64,000 nt of DNA from Megamerina dolium (lineage: Eukaryota; Arthropoda; Insecta; Diptera; Megamerinidae). Shown here piece by piece: positions 1-12,540 of the stretch. Position numbers and translations under genes: made by a program. The notes under the pieces were generated by a model. That model did no database searches, had not been told where the DNA came from, and saw nothing but the letters and a program-made list of their open reading frames with translations. Numbering within the stretch: position 1 is the stretch's first letter; every line of letters begins with the position of its first letter. The DNA lies in contig OY978528.1 in the NCBI GenBank assembly GCA_963854835.1, positions 10,262,242-10,326,241 on the forward strand, given 5' to 3'.

Positions 1-440
1 CTTCATGCATGTGTAAGTATTATACTTTTAAATGAGTTAAATGGCAGCAAAGGGAATGTTTTTACATATATTCATATATGGAATTTTTGTTGTTGTTTTT
101 AATCGTTATCATTAAATTAATATTTACAGATATTGATAAAGCTCACAAGTGAGTGACAAATTAATATCATATATATTTTTTTTATAATTGAATATTTGAT
201 GAAATTAAATCATATTTCACTTACGTATTTATTCAGTTTTCTATTAATATAAAATCCATTAAAATAATAAAATTTTACACATACCTGCAATAGAAAGAAA
301 TAGTGAATTTATTATTAATAATTATTATTGTATATTTTTATATAAAAAATTCTAAAATATGAATAAATTATTGCTAGAAAAAAAAAAAAGAAAGATCGAC
401 CCATTGAAGTGAATAACATCTGCATTATTAAACACCCAAG

Positions 441-1300
441 AAGAGTGATTTTTCATTTCTTCATCAATATCGAATGAAATAATATCGAAAAATTGTTGCA
501 TTAACATCGAATTTTTTTTCTGTAATAATTATTTTGATTACAAAATCAATATTTTAAAAAATTGGCGTAATTGGATGAAAACTATTTCTACCTTCCATAC
601 AAAAGTATGCTTTGGAATGCATTTTTTCACACTTTATGCACGAAAATATTATGCTATCGCAATAAAACTTGTTGTGTTTAGTTAGTCTGACTACAAAATG
701 TATATAATAGAAAATAAACGAAATCGGAAAAAAATTACACCTACCTACCATACAAAAGTATGCTGTTGGATGAGTATTTTTTCACTTTGTGCTCAAAAAT
801 ATGAATATAACAACTTGAAAATCAGTATGGAGAGTTCAATTTAGTAACTAATGGTGTTGTTCAAAACTAAGCAGAATCGTATAAAAATTACGATTACTTT
901 TCATACAAATATATGATTTCGTGAGAATGTTTGTACATATTTCGCACGAAAACATAAAGCTATAAAGCTGAAACTAAGTACATATAATTATATTTATCAA
1001 TTAATTGAAATATTAAAAAATGGATGGAATCGTATAACAATCATGCATAGCTTCCATACAAATTGATGTTTTCATATGTATATTGTCTCAATGTGCGCAC
1101 GAAAAAATTTAAAGTCATCAAGTTGAAACTCAGTAAATATGATTCATTTATTTATTATTTAATTGAATAGTTAAAAAATATGCGAAATTGGAAGAAAATC
1201 ACATGTATCTGTCATACAAAACGAAATCGAAATCTGGAGCTCTTCATATCGGATTACTTTTATGAAAAAGTGTGCTGTAGAACCAACATAAAGCTTACCT
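441..1300 (-). repeat. 153-bp repeat array (about 5 monomers, reverse orientation)
   Basis: The CATAC of a conserved (TC)CCATACAAAAGT motif recurs at 596, 749, 902, 1055 and 1213, so spacing is 153, 153, 153 and 158 bp. Each monomer also holds a TTTCACAC(A/T)TTTG segment and CAAGCTGAAA/CAACTTGAAA. From 441 to 520 there are ATATCGAA motifs resembling the hairpin repeats elsewhere in the window. Confidence 0.88.
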
Positions 1301-3079
1301 TCAGTACAAAATTGCTATTTTACCTATTGAATTTAAAAATATTTAATATTTATTTACAATTTTTCAATAAATATTTTATTTAATCATTTTAAAATCATCT
1401 CAACATCTCCATCATAATCAATAATATTCTATAATTATCGTTCAAATTGTCTACCCAATATTAGCAATATAATTTTCTATGCAAGCGTACATTTTTTAGC
1501 TTAATACCAAATGTATCAGATTTCATTGAAAAATAATTTTTTTATTTTTTATTATTTTGTTGACAATTTTCACATAGCAAAATAGCGAAGAAATAATAAT
1601 AAATAATAATCGCAACATTTATTGCGTCTGGAGTGTGTAAGTGCATATTAATATAATTTTTTTTTTTTTTTTTTTGCATTTTTCTTTTGTAGATGTTGTG
1701 CCAAAGTAGATTGCTATCGTCCTTGACCTTGAACTTGACCAAAGCAGAAAATGAAATTTTTGACGGAGGAGGAAATGTTGCAAACGAATAACATCAAGAA
1801 TATGTACATACTTACGATGAACAGAGTTATATTCGTATATTTGTGTTGACAATTGAAAATTTTCCATATAAACTTACAATGTATAAACTCGTATATGGGG
1901 GAAAAGCAAATAATAGGACACCCACTCAATTAATGGCAATGTAAAAAGTTAAGTGAAATGAAAATGTGAAGTATATAAAATTAATCCTTGTCAATTAAAT
2001 ACTCATCTTTAAAGAAATTATATAATACTAATATTGCAATGAGAGTGAACTAGTATCGCTATGGAAATTAATTAATGCCAGCGGGTATTAATTGGAACCA
2101 ATTTTACTTCTCTAATGGCTGTGATGGTATTTATTTGATTTTTATTGCCTCTTCAGTTTTGTTTGTTTTTTTTTTTTTGTAATCGTGAGGATATTGAATA
2201 TTCTAGAAAGTTTATTTTTTATATTTAAAATTGAATTTATTAATAATAATTTTAAAAAATGTATTTTTTTGGATATTTTCATTACATATTTTTAGGGTGA
2301 AAAATATTCAATCCTTGCCCATCAATATAAAATTCGTGCAGTCGAAAATGATGTCCAACAAATTACTTACTGCACTCTAAAGTGTTTTTTTTTTTTTTTG
2401 TGATAGAAAAATTCTCGAAAAATAGTGGAGCCAAAGAAACATTTACTAATGATTTCCTACAAACAAAATATCATCTGTGCATATGAAAAATGAATAAATT
2501 CGAGAAAAACAAATTAAAGCACTAAATATTCGAATTCATCACTGCTCATCAGGTTAGCTTATATAATTACATGAATACTATATAAACGCCATAATGATTC
2601 TGGTCATAAATAAACATATTCTCATCGTAAAGAAATATCTCCGGGAAAAAAAAGTAATCATCTTGAAAAAATAAATTATTATTTTTTGTTTTTTAAACCA
2701 AATATAAACATTCAAAAATTATTTACTACAAACCACCCAAAATTTTTTCTTCATCAACGTACTTATTTACATATAATTATATTTTCACTATTTGCGATTT
2801 TTCACCTTAACATTCAAAAATAAATTTCAATGTCAATGGAAGAAAATTGCATGTGTGTATATGAAAATGACTGACGTACATAAACATATTGAATATATAA
2901 ACATTCACACAATACAAATGCACACACACACACAGGCACTCACACTCGAATATTAGAAAATTCAACATAGTGGGCAAAGGGCCAACTAAACTAATTCGTT
3001 TGGTGTTTTTTTTTTTTGGCTAATGTAAATTGTATTTATTTGTTTTATTTTATATTGAATTTTCAGTAAAAGTCATTCA

Positions 3080-3120
<41 letters not shown>

Positions 3121-3894
3121 TAATAAAAACAACAGTATTCATAACAACCATATGACATGGCAACAACTATAGCAAGATATATGCATAATCTTTAAAAATA
3201 GCCGCTGACTTGTATGCGCACACAAAAAAAGCAATAACACGAAATATAAACAAAATACTAAAAAAGCAGAAAAATAATAAAAATAAAATAAAAACAATAA
3301 CAACAAAATTACAACTATCGATTAATACGAAAGTGAAACGAGAAATGTAGAAAACAATGCAAAATTAGGTTAGTGGGCAAAACTAGCCAACGAAGCAAAA
3401 AAAAAAAACAATTGCTAGAACAACAACAACAACAACAACAACAACTATCAACTATTCTGATACAATAAAAATTATCCATCACACTACAAATGAACGTTAA
3501 ACAAATATGTATGTGCAGTCTTTAGAGTATTACGGTGCGTATACGTGTTCTTAGAGCAATCAATTGAATGTCACGTATACGCCATGTGATAGGAATAGCA
3601 CATATGTATGCGTATGGTGAGTTAAATAAAATACATATTTATGATATTAATTATACAAATTATATACATTTTTTTCCCCATATTGTTATTGTATTTTAGA
3701 TTATAAAAAACAAATTATCACTGGTATTCGCTTTTTGAGGGGTAACTTTTTTGTGAGTTCATTTTTTTGTTTTTTGGTTTATAATTATTTTAAATTAATT
3801 TCAGATTTCAAAACTCATATGAATAATTTTGAAATTATTTATTTTGGATTATATTGAAGCTTCAATATGATACACTATGCCAAATAGTCAGATA
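1301..3894. other. AT-rich non-coding DNA
   Basis: No coding frame or recognised element. It holds poly-T/poly-A tracts (1658, 2165, 2385, 3006, 3397), the (AAT)n tract, a short (CA)n at 2921-2934 and (CAA)n at 3421-3446. Confidence 0.7.
3080..3117 (+). repeat. (AAT)n microsatellite
   Basis: About twelve uninterrupted AAT units, followed by AAC and AAAC variants. Confidence 0.95.
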
Positions 3895-4545
3895 TACTTG
3901 AAAAAAAATCATACTTTTATACTGGAGGTAGGTTTAGTTTTCATCTGATTTCATCCAATTTTTAACTTTTCTATTAACTGATAAATATAATTACATATAC
4001 AGAGTTTCAGCTTGGTAGTTTCACATTTTCGTGCGAAAATTGTGAAAATCTTCATATAGAAGCAATTCTTTGTATGGGACATAGGTGTGGTTTTTGTTCT
4101 ATAATGCCCATTTTTGAACACGTTCATACATTAGTAATAATAAGAGTATTCACCAAATTTCAACTTAATAGCTTTATATTTCCACATGGAAATTGGGAAC
4201 AAATATATTCAATAACATACTTTTGTATGGGAGGTAGGTCTAGTTTTCATTTTATTGCGCCTTTTTCAACTTCTGAATACGTTACTAAATTTTTGATAAT
4301 CTAATCAACCTAATCGCATTATATTTTCACAATCAAAGCGTTAAAATACACCTTTGACAACATACTTTTGTATGGGAGGTAGGTGTAATTTTCATTCGAT
4401 TTCGTTCATTCTTAAGCTTGTTAAGTAATTTTTAATTATAATACTATACTGTAAATTTCGATCGAATGGCTTTATATTTTCACGCAAAAATTATGAAATT
4501 ATACATTCGACAATAGACTTTTGTATTCAATTATTTTTAAAAAGA
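3895..4545 (+). repeat. 153-bp repeat array (about 5 monomers)
   Basis: The motif CTTTTGTATGGGAGGTAGG or close variants has its TATG at about 3920, 4073, 4226, 4371 and 4524, with spacing 153, 153, 145 and 153 bp. TTTCAGCTTGGTAGTTTCAC and related segments lie between. A short upstream stretch includes CAATATGATACACTA, also seen at about 22028. Confidence 0.88.
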
Positions 4546-5529
4546 CATAATATCACAGAATTAAACCCCATAAAAATTGTTTTCAAAAATTTGGCGAAAT
4601 TTTATAAAAAGAAGAAAATGTATAGTTTCAAAGTTTTGCTTAATTCGACCTTAAAAAAATTACTAATTATTGTAAGTCATCTACTGTGATGGATTTGGAT
4701 TAAACTCATTTGCATTTCCCCAAATATTCCATTTCGCATATTGCAGTATATGCAGAGAGAAAAGTAATAAATTCCATAAGCAATTGACATTTACATATTT
4801 TCATTTGTGTCCTTTTGTATCAAATGAAGGATTTTTACAAAATTTGCTCTTGAAATCTTGCTTATCACCAAATAGAAAGTGTTACATCCTTTAACCTTCA
4901 TATGAATATACATACAATAACAAAAAAAACATTACTGTTCGAGCAATATTAAAATTTCCAAATATCCTTGGCCTTGCTATAGTACACATATATACACACA
5001 CACACACACATTCATGTGAGTAACTATAATATAATACAATGTACTGTGTATGGAGTATTTCATTTACACATACACTTGGTTCTCTCTCTCTCTCTCTCAC
5101 TCTCTTTCTCTGTCTCTCATTCTGTTAATATTGTTCGCCCTATATAATTACAATGCCTATAAAGTGCAGCCAGAGACACCTTGAATATTTTGAATGCATA
5201 AGCAGTTACTCAGTCAGTCAGTCCATGCAGCCAACCAGCCAGCCAGCTCATATTGACGATTTGTTTTGCTTTTATTGTTGTTGTTACTATTTTATAATTT
5301 ATACATGCATTTTCGCCGGATTTGACCATGAACAAGAACTTGTGCATTTTATAAGGTCACATGTATGCACCAACACAGATGTATTATCAATTTAATAGAC
5401 AAGGAAATGCCTCGATGATGATAATGAAATTTCACACGAATATGCTATAGCAACAGTGTACGATTGTATTAGGCTGCAACAAATCAGATGGTAACGGTAT
5501 AAAATGCATTCATTCTCATTTGCAGAGTG

Positions 5530-5564
<35 letters not shown>

Positions 5565-5619
5565 GCAATCGAAAAAGAGAAAAGCTTATGTATGCAAGTC
5601 TCAATGATGTATACGATTA
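4546..5619. other. AT-rich non-coding DNA with simple repeats
   Basis: It contains (CA)n at about 4995-5010, (TC)n at about 5083-5100, AGTCAGTCAGTC/CCAGCCAGCCAG stretches near 5210-5248 and the (GA)n tract. Nothing else is recognised. Confidence 0.7.
5533..5561 (+). repeat. (GA)n microsatellite
   Basis: About 14 GA units. Tracts of this kind bind GAGA-type factors in flies, but there is no other sign of a promoter here. Confidence 0.95.
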
Positions 5620-6465
5620 TTAAGGTGACCAGAGAAATTAAAAAATAATTTAAATAATAAGAAACAAAAATCTGTGGACCCAAATATCAATTTATAATAT
5701 TAATTTCTCATTTAAAAATATGACATAAATTTTTGCAAATTATTATTTTTTATTTCAGTTCACATTCAAGAATTAAGTCTTTTAAATGCGCAAAGTAAAT
5801 GCAAAATAACAACTTTTCATTAAAAAATTAACGAGAAATTGCTTAAAAATTAAAGTAATAACTTCACGCTAAATTGGGTATTTGAGAAAAGGGGAAAATA
5901 AAAGGAACAGAGAGATAAAGAGAGAGAGAAAGATAAATTAGACAAATTTCAGCATATTTAGTATCAATTCGTAAGAAATTTAAAGTAAATTTAAAGAAAA
6001 TATAAATTTAAAACATAATTTCTTCATAAAAAACTAATTAAAATCTCTTTATCAAGGTTACAAATAAAATATAATACAACTAAAAATATTTGTTCATCAT
6101 CATTGTAGTAGAAAAATAGATTGCATATAAAAATTGCTGCAAAAATTGCATAATTCCTACTTTGCAGAATCAGAATATTTTTTCAGAACTTGAAAACTTT
6201 CAACATTTTTCTAATTATGATTCTCTTCAAAAAGTTATTATTTAAAAATCTACTTAAATTTTATGAATTTAGAGGAAAAGTGAAAGATTTGGTATGAAAA
6301 AATTGTGTTGAAAAATATTGATAATGTAGCAGTTTCATATATTTTATTTATTCTTATTATTATTCTTCTTATTATCATCAACATTATATTAATTATTACG
6401 TTACCAAATTAAAAAAAAAAATGAATTGCTAAAATTGTATATCATTAAAATATGGTCACCTTTTT
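5620..6465. other. AT-rich block bracketed by AAGGTGACCA inverted motifs
   Basis: AAGGTGACCA at about 5622 and TGGTCACCTT at about 6453 form a 10-bp inverted pair around about 0.83 kb of very AT-rich sequence. It resembles the TGGTCACAC-bracketed blocks at 19.8-22.0 kb and 50.2-52.0 kb. No coding frame is present. Confidence 0.35.
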
Positions 6466-6667
6466 ATTATCAATACAAATTAACAATCAAGTACATAGAG
6501 TAATGAAAAATAAAATTACATATCTTTCAACTGAATAAATGCAATAAAAAAAATAAAAACAACAACAACAATAACAAGAACAACTACTACTACTACATAA
6601 AACATTGCACTATAAAAAAGAGTATTGCCTCCTACATTGTGAATAGAATGAATAGAATGCAATTTTA

Positions 6668-6694
6668 CTCTCTCTCTCTCTCTCTCTCTCTCTG
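6668..6694 (+). repeat. (CT)n microsatellite
   Basis: About 13 CT units, just outside the TGGTCACC-bracketed block. Confidence 0.95.
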
Positions 6695-7489
6695 TCACAT
6701 ATTTTTAATATCACCCTCAATTATAAGTTTGTATGCATTTTTCTGAAACGCCGACACATGCAGCCATCAGCCATAACAACAACATCAACCATAACAATAA
6801 CTGGCATTGAGAAAGACGGTACAATTTACAAGTGTTTGTGTGTGTGTGATAGTAACTTTGGCAATGAAATGTGAAATTGAAAAGTAGAAGCAGAAAATAC
6901 GTATTGATAATGGTATTGCTATACAACTGCATACTAAATACTGCAATCTATAGTAAAAGTACTTGTCAAATTAAACTCACGTTCTTCAATGTAATCATAG
7001 CAATAGCATAAGAGTAACCATTGCAGAAGCAACAGCTGTAGCTTTGCAGCATATTTTGACCATCAAAAATGTTACTTGATTATGCATGTACAATAAATGA
7101 CAAACGACAAACGATTACAATGCTTCATGGCGAATACAAATTGTTTTTTTTGTTTTTTAGAGGTCAGGTCATGGTTAATCGCATGGGAGAATATGACATT
7201 TAAAAATTAACTAAATCAATAATATGAGCTATATCATTGCAATGGCAAAATTTAAATGAAAATAGTAAAATTGCGATTGATTAATGCACAGAAATATTGA
7301 AATAGTATTTTTAAAAATATCCATTATACATATTAAGGGATTAAAGAAATATTAGAGGACAGTGTTAATGGAAAAGGCTAATTCGATGCTATTCCCTATA
7401 AATCATATTAAAATTTTCCTGGCACTATTCTCAAATAATCTCGTTCCAAATAATTTTAATATAATTTTAAAATCATCAAATTATTGAAG
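6695..7489. other. AT-rich non-coding DNA
   Basis: No element recognised. AGGTCAGGTCA at 7161-7171 contains two overlapping AGGTCA-like half-sites spaced by 5 bp. Confidence 0.65.
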
Positions 7490-8135
7490 TTCATCGGTCA
7501 TGGATATGTCATGCATGCGTCACGTATCAACAAAAGTTCACAACTCATTACAAAAAAATTGTTTTTAGAATATATTTAACACTAACATCATGTAGACCAA
7601 TTCAAATTTTGAGATATTTTTGAGAAAATCTACATATGCATGGGTCATGGACATGTCATGTATGGGTCATGTGTCATCAGAAGTTCATAATTCATTACAA
7701 AAAAGATTGTAAAAAAACTATTTAACACTATTAATATTTTAAAATATTTTTTAAATAATCTAAATGTGAGAATATATATATGCATGGATCATGGACATGT
7801 CATGCATGGGTCATGTATCATCAGAAGTTCACAACTCATTACAAAAAAATTGTTTTTAGAATATATTTAACACTAACATCATGTAGTCCAATTCAAATAT
7901 TAAAATATTTTTGACATAATCTTAATATGCATGGGTCATGGACATGTCATGCATGGGTCACGTGTCATCAGATGTTCATAATTTATTACAAAAAAGTTTT
8001 ATAGAAAATATTGAAGATTGTTAATATTTAAAAATATATTTTTTTCATAATCTAAATGTGAGAATATATATATGCATGGATCATGGACATGTCATGCATA
8101 AGTCATGTATCATCAGAAGTTCATTATTTATTACG
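7490..8135 (+). repeat. 146-bp satellite-like array, five monomers in 291-bp dimers
   Basis: The core CATGGACATGTCATGCATG recurs at 7499, 7646, 7790, 7937 and 8082 (spacing 147, 144, 147, 145). What follows each core alternates. After 7499 and 7790 comes TATTTAACACTAACATCATG. After 7646 and 7937 comes a diverged AACACTATTAATATTT-type spacer ending in CTAAATGTGAGAATATATAT. So the true unit is a dimer of 291-292 bp. Each monomer contains GG(G/A)TCATG twice and A(A/T)GTTCA once. It is unrelated to the 153-bp family. Confidence 0.9.
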
Positions 8136-10399
8136 TAATTTAATACGTAAAATTTAATTCCAATTTTAATAGATTTGTTGCAAATTATAGCTCTTTAAAT
8201 GGCAAAAACAATTCGTGAGCTTATATGGAAGCAATATCAAATTGTGGCCGTAGCGTTGCCGTTTCTTATAAAATAAAGGCATTCATTTTCCTATCAAGAA
8301 AAAAAGTGAGAAATTCTTACTAAAAAAAAAATATTATTTCCAGTTTCACTAGACATGAAAGGAACTGGCGACACTACCTCTAATTGGTCCCTTCAAATAG
8401 ATCGCTTCAAATTCTCTTTGGAACCAATACGAACATCATAACATTGGAAGGGATGCTTCCAACCATAGTACATCGAATATTTTAATACTAATTAGGTGTA
8501 ATAAATTTGAGTCTCAAAAAAAAAAAAAAAGCAGTTCATCCATTAAAAAGCCCACTTTTTCAATAAACCAAAGCAGCATTCACTAACATTTTCAATAACA
8601 AGCCTACGATCTAGCATTGACTTGTTGTAAATTAATTAAAAATGCATGAAATATAAACCGGTAAAAAATAAAATTGAAATGAAAAAATATAAATCACAGA
8701 ATGAAAAAGAAAAATCCCAAAAAAAAAAGTGTAAATTGTAACATCGAATAATTAAGGAACGCAGCAAAGCGGAAAAGATTTTGCCGACAATAATGAGAAC
8801 CTTATGAAATGTTGCACCGAAACTATAAATATGTATAGAAACTGGAGACAATGCAAAAACAAAAAAAAAAAAAACAAAAAATATTAAAAAAATGCAAAAT
8901 TAAAAATCGGAGAATAAAAATGAAAACAAAAATGAAAACAACTTAAAACAAGAGAATCAAGAATAGCACATAATAACAGCACAAACCAGACCAGACCAGA
9001 CGATACTGAGACAGTTGGTTGTGGCAAAAAAAAAATCAAGAAATAAAAAGAAAACAAGCAAGCAAGCAAGAAATATTCAGACGAGTTAAGAAATCGTACA
9101 GAGCCGCTGGTAGCGGAGACACAGCACACATTGTATATACATGCAAAACCTTGAACTTTTGGAAATTGTTTGTACAAAAGTAAAATAGCAAGACAACAAC
9201 AACAACAAAAATTAATGGAAATCGTCAACTATGTATAATAACAGCTACGGGTACAACAAAGTGCAATCATAAAAAACAAAAAAAACAAAAAACCTACAAG
9301 TATTCAAAATGAAGAACGAATAAATAAAGAATAAAATCTTAAAACAGCAAAAGAGTTCTTGTTTCTGTTTTTTTTTATATTTTTGTTTTTATTTTTTTTA
9401 ATTTTTAATTTTTTTTTTATTTTATTTTTTTCATTAAAAACATACAGATGATCATATTTGATGATGCAGCTTAATAATAAGAACAGAAATTACACTTACT
9501 TACAGTCGGAGTACATGCTGTGATAAGCGGTCGAGTAATCTGAGAAACCAGCCCTACGACAACAATTTTGAAAAACACACACACACACACAACATGCAAA
9601 GGTATGTGTGCATGTAATAATAAATACAAGCTCATGTATGAGTATGAGTATGAGTCGAATAACAGTGACACATCAATAATAACCAATAACACAATAACAA
9701 CTAGGGCAGAAGTTAATTATACATAATCGTACAATACAATCATGAGAAAAAGGGAAAAATGAAAAAAAAAAAAAAAAATATAATAATAATCAACTAGAAT
9801 AAACATGCCTCAGAATGATGATTATGATGATGATGATGGCAATGAATATGGAAGAAATCATGGCAATTTTAAATTGCAATATTGAATAATAAAGAATGAG
9901 AAGAGAAATAAGCTCTCACGAACTGTATTACAAAAGGAGCATGAGAAAGGGCAAAAGAGAGATAGATAGACAGTAGAACAAATAGCAGCTTACCGAGTGC
10001 AAGAAGAATATTCTCTACAAGTGCTATGTAGTGGCGACATAAGAGTGCGATGTTAGTGACCTACTCATAAGTATAATCATCATAAATACTTGATGAACAA
10101 ATGTTGCAATGCAACATCATCATCTGCATCTGTGATCAATGTTTTTTTCAGGCAAATTATTTATATAAAATATTTCATCGTTACAGTGATGCAATGTTTT
10201 TTGTAAATTCTAGATTTAAACATTTTTTGAAGAGTGTCCTTTATTTGTGAGCTACAAGTGCAGGTTCTCGTCATTGTCACCGCAAACAAAGCAGGGGCTC
10301 TGAAACTTCTACCAATGATTTCTATAGTATGACTGAGCAAGTTCATTTATAGAACAATTCTGTTAAAACTTGGTATAAGAGTTAGTAGTGATCACAAAA
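8136..10399. other. AT- and A-rich non-coding DNA
   Basis: Many poly-A tracts (8518, 8866, 9762), CAA and AAC runs and (GAT)n near 9822-9837. Open frames on the minus strand here (for example 8884-9228) are Phe/Leu/Cys-rich products of these tracts. Nothing recognised. Confidence 0.7.
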
Positions 10400-11260
10400 T
10401 AAATATATTAGAAAATGAATGTAGTCGGTGAAAAATCACGCATATCTCCCATACAAAAGTTGCTTTAAAATGTATATTTCCGCAATTTACGTACTCAAAT
10501 ATAAAGTTATCAAGCTGAAATTTAGTACAAACAATTATTTTTACGGGATAATTAATATATCGAAGAATGGGCAAAATAATATAAAAACTACGATAAGCTC
10601 CCATACAAATTTAAGCTTCTGAACGTATATTTTCACACTTTCTCCTCGAAAATATCATGATATCAAAGTAAAACTTGGTATATAAAGTACGTATAAGTAT
10701 AGAATTAATATAGTAGAAAATATGCAAAATTATATAAAAACTACACCTACCTCCCATATAAACGTATGTTCTTAAATGTGTATTTTCACAGTTTTTACAC
10801 TAAATTATAAAGTTATCAAACTAAAATTCGGTATATATTCTTATATTTGCCATTAAATTGACATATTCGAATATGAATAGAATTAGATAAAAATCAAGAT
10901 ATGCTCCCATACAAACTTATGCTTCCGTATGTATATTTTCACATTTTGTCCTCAAAAATATCTTGATATCAAAGTAAAACTTGGTATATAAAGTAAGTAT
11001 AAATACAGAATTGATATAATAGAAAATAGGCCAAATCATATAAAAACTGCAACTACCTCCCATAGAAAAGTATGTTGTTGAATGGGTATTTTCACATTTT
11101 TTGCGCTAAAATATATAGTTCTCAAGCTAAAATTCGACACATATTATTATATTTGTCAATAAATTGCCATATTCAAATATGGATAGAATCGGATGAAAAT
11201 CAAGATATGCTCCCATACAAACTCATGGTGCCGTGTGTATGTTTTCACACTTTGCCACTA
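10400..11260 (-). repeat. 153-bp repeat array with alternating monomer types
   Basis: CCATAC-type motifs fall at 10450, 10602, 10755, 10908, 11061 and 11214, spaced 152-153 bp. The monomers at 10602, 10908 and 11214 resemble each other (GATA(A/T)GCTCCCATACAAA). Those at 10755 and 11061 form a second type (CTACCTCCCATA). This gives a 306-bp dimeric repeat unit, which implies past amplification of dimers. Confidence 0.9.
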
Positions 11261-11318
11261 TTTTATAACATTTTTTATGAACAGCTGCATCAAAATGTTT
11301 GACTGTAGAAACCCGATG

Positions 11319-11331
11319 AGGTCATGGGTCT
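11319..11331 (+). promoter_or_regulatory. Possible nuclear-receptor direct repeat (DR1)
   Basis: AGGTCA-T-GGGTCT, two imperfect half-sites spaced by one base, just beyond the end of a 153-bp repeat array in the presumed E75A intron. It is recorded as a weak candidate only. Confidence 0.15.
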
Positions 11332-11979
11332 ACGATAGAATTCTTGGTTGATGCACATTGAATAGAGGGTCATCTCCACTTCGCTGCAATTGAATTCGAG
11401 GTAGCTAAACTGAAAATTATACTACTCGGACTTTTTTTGAAAGCCTTTTGTGTTTGGTTTTGCTTCAATGCGTTATCAATTCAGATAATTATCCGACTAT
11501 GTAATATATTCCAAAGAAAAATTCCAAAAAAAAATAAAAAAATCATAGTGATCATAATTATAATGATCAAAGACTTTGAAATATCGACACAAAAACATCG
11601 ATACGAGCGATGCAGCAGTGAAATAGCACAGGAAAGGAGTTCAACCATCCATCCATGCATACGAAAGACAATAACAACAACAACACAAACCGGAGAACAA
11701 CAAGTCTATGCCTATAAATATTTATTGTGATCAATGTCGTTGTTGTTGTTGTTGTTATTGTTGTTTTTGCTTGCCGCCAATTGTGTCATTGTGATTTAAA
11801 TACAAGACCTTGATATTGTCAATGACTCGCATTGTTGCAATGCAATGGCAACCAACAACTCCTCTTCAGTTATGCACTCATTAAAGCGTCTCATTATATA
11901 TGTACATTCTGTATATACATATGATACTATCTACATATATAGGTGTATATATTATCATACTGATTAGTGATTCCACCAG

Positions 11980-12010
11980 CAACAACAACAACAACAACAA
12001 CAACAACAAC
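11980..12010 (+). repeat. (CAA)n microsatellite
   Basis: Ten CAA units. The opposite strand gives a spurious poly-Val reading frame. Confidence 0.95.
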
Positions 12011-12540
12011 CACTACTACTGTATGCATAATAAAGCATAGTAATGCATTACTCAGCATTCTACTTTGATCGCTGGTCAATTTAACTTTGCCAAACTGAAT
12101 GCAAAAGGGCTTCAATAGCACTAAGGTTAATGCTAGAGAGCAGTTAATACCTGGAGGCATAGTAGTGGAGAAAGTCGTGAAATAACATACCGGCAGAGGA
12201 CAGAGAGTTTGTGCATTACATTTTAAATACATGGAAAATTTGCATTACCTTGATTTTATTTGTATTATCTGGAAGCAAATAGTTCTGATCTTCTTCTGTC
12301 ATCTAAGAAGATTCTATATTTCACTTTTAAGTGAAAGTGAAATGAATTTAATTCAATTTCATATTTTCCTTTTCAACATTTTACCTTAACTATTTCAATT
12401 TTACACGTAGAAAACAAAAATCCATGTCAAAACTACTAGGGTATAGCAATTTGATCAGATATTAGTTACAGCTTGGAGGAAGCACCGAAGGTGACTTCGC
12501 TTCCATTATCCATTCTTCTGCCTATCTAACATTTGGTGAG

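Larger units (their letters stand above)
11261..12540. other. Non-coding DNA
   Basis: No coding frame of a known family. It includes (GTT)n near 11738-11760 and the (CAA)n tract. Confidence 0.65.

Noticed and set aside
7490..8135. CRISPR-like direct repeats
   Set aside because: Whole 146-bp units repeat, not short repeats with unique spacers, and the genome is eukaryotic; it is a satellite array.
8884..9228. 114-codon minus-strand frame, Phe/Leu/Cys-rich
   Set aside because: Encoded by A/T homopolymer-rich DNA; no start context, splice sites or recognised domain.
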